Shown: positions 5,764 through 6,448 of the stretch, in pieces
How the letters are laid out: each line of letters opens with the position of its first letter
Position numbering within the stretch: the stretch's first letter is position 1
Origin: Synergistaceae bacterium
GTDB taxonomy: Bacteria > Synergistota > Synergistia > Synergistales > Aminobacteriaceae
Length of the DNA stretch: 6,448 nucleotides
Direction: 5' to 3'
Assembly: GCA_009778055.1 (NCBI GenBank)
Contig: WRKN01000142.1
Span: 1-6,448, forward strand
Notes under the pieces: generated by a model
The model's input: the letters and a program-made list of their open reading frames with translations, nothing else
Told to the model about the DNA's origin: nothing
The model's database searches: none
Program-made: the position numbers and the translations under genes

Positions 5764-6448
5764 GCCAGCGGTTATTCAACGAGGAAGCGCTCGCGCGCCT
5801 GCGCTCTCCGGAACAGCTCCACTCGGTCATCAAGGTGACCCAGCCGGTTGCGTGGATGGTTTTTTTCACCCTGTTTTTTCTGATTGGCTCAATCGTACTC
5901 TGGAGCATATTTGGGGTCATGTCCGTTTCCGTTCAGGGCGTGGGGATGATACTGGACGTGGGCGGCGTCGTCAATGTCTACCATGATGTAAACGGGAAGA
6001 TATCGGATGTGCTGGTTCAGCCAGGAACACGCGTTCGCAACGGCGACGTCGTCGCGACGCTGGTGCTGCCGAATATGGCGAACGATATCATCAAGGCGCG
6101 CCAGGACGTCGCTAGGTCGGCGAATCAGAATCAGGTGGAGGCCAACGTATCCGTTTTCGATTCCCTCATGAACATCTGGTATCACTCCTTCAACGTGGTC
6201 AGCACATTCGACGGCATTGTGAAGGACGTACAGGTCAACGTGGGGGACGTGGTGACCGCAGGCTCCACAAGCATATGCAGCATAAGGCTGGATCAGCACA
6301 CTGATGACGTCATGGTCATGATGTACGTGCCCGCCGAATCCGGAAAGAAAATCGAACCGGGCATGGTGGCGCAGCTCGTGCCGAGCGGCGCGGAGCAGAA
6401 GGAAGACGGCAGCCTCATGGGAGTGGTCATGGGAGTTTCCCTCTACCC
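5760..6448 (+). CDS. NHLP bacteriocin system secretion protein, HlyD-like adaptor (3' partial)
   Basis: The frame runs open off the right edge (229 residues visible). The start ATG overlaps the previous stop as ATGA, so the two adaptors are coupled. The N-terminus LFNEEALARLRSPEQL (5-20), then VTQP and one membrane helix (about 31-53), is characteristic of the NHLP secretion protein family, as is GKKIEPGMVAQLVPS (195-209) followed by GVVMGVSLY. A lipoyl domain is split into 78-103 (NGKISDVLV, PGTRVRNGDVV) and 148-176 (FDGIVKDVQV, VGDVVTAGS). The hairpin between them is only about 44 residues and lacks the RLS motif of its neighbour. In known loci this family pairs with a C39-peptidase ABC transporter and a second ABC protein that export RiPPs made from nitrile-hydratase-like or Nif11-like leader precursors. 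Those partners would lie beyond 6448 and are not seen. The family call is by pattern recognition. Confidence 0.85.
   Translation, partial: MSQRLFNEEALARLRSPEQLHSVIKVTQPVAWMVFFTLFFLIGSIVLWSIFGVMSVSVQGVGMILDVGGVVNVYHDVNGKISDVLVQPGTRVRNGDVVATLVLPNMANDIIKARQDVARSANQNQVEANVSVFDSLMNIWYHSFNVVSTFDGIVKDVQVNVGDVVTAGSTSICSIRLDQHTDDVMVMMYVPAESGKKIEPGMVAQLVPSGAEQKEDGSLMGVVMGVSLY

Noticed and set aside
5889..6299. Minus-strand open frame of 136 residues
   Set aside because: It is antisense to the NHLP-type adaptor, whose frame is open from 5760 to the window end and carries clear family motifs. The minus-strand product has a His-rich shadow composition.

Overview
The window is moderately GC-rich and densely coded. 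It holds the edges of two unrelated operons facing away from or towards a single leftward gene. A TolC-family outer membrane channel means a diderm (two-membrane) bacterium. Amino-acid ABC transporters that fuse binding protein to permease, beside an NHLP-type adaptor, would suit an anaerobic lineage such as Synergistota. That taxonomic guess is weak because no rRNA or other marker gene is present.

Region 1 (1-2206, + strand) is the end of a polar amino-acid ABC importer. The first gene is open at the left edge. It encodes the tail of one periplasmic substrate-binding domain, then only the first half of a second one, then a complete GlnP/HisM-type permease. It overlaps by 4 bp a GlnQ-type ATPase with every catalytic motif. 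That ATPase carries an extra ~115-residue C-terminal domain, which looks to me like a degenerate GHKL (anti-sigma-factor/serine-kinase-like) fold. No other gene of the importer lies downstream.

Region 2 (2207-3020) is a short intergenic stretch with two inverted repeats, one of which may be the terminator of the leftward gene. The leftward gene encodes a small secreted protein of unknown function with a beta-propeller-like SPDG blade motif. It converges on the importer operon.

Region 3 (3021-3287) is a divergent intergenic region of 267 bp. It contains an 83-bp imperfect inverted-repeat element whose arms end in an A-run and a T-run, like back-to-back terminators. Further right are a good sigma-70-type promoter with a perfect TATAAT box and a strong ribosome binding site for the rightward operon.

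Region 4 (3288-6448, + strand) is the start of an export operon. It encodes a TolC-family channel, a periplasmic adaptor carrying the TolC-docking RLS motif, and, overlapping that by 4 bp, a second adaptor cut by the right edge. The second adaptor matches the NHLP bacteriocin system secretion protein family. In known systems that family sits beside peptidase-containing and partner ABC transporters that mature and export ribosomal peptides with nitrile-hydratase-like or Nif11-like leaders. The likely reading is a peptide (RiPP) export locus in a two-membrane cell: the NHLP adaptor on the inner-membrane ABC transporter, the RLS-motif adaptor as the link to the TolC channel, and the ABC/peptidase genes and precursor just beyond the window. 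None of those last genes can be seen here.
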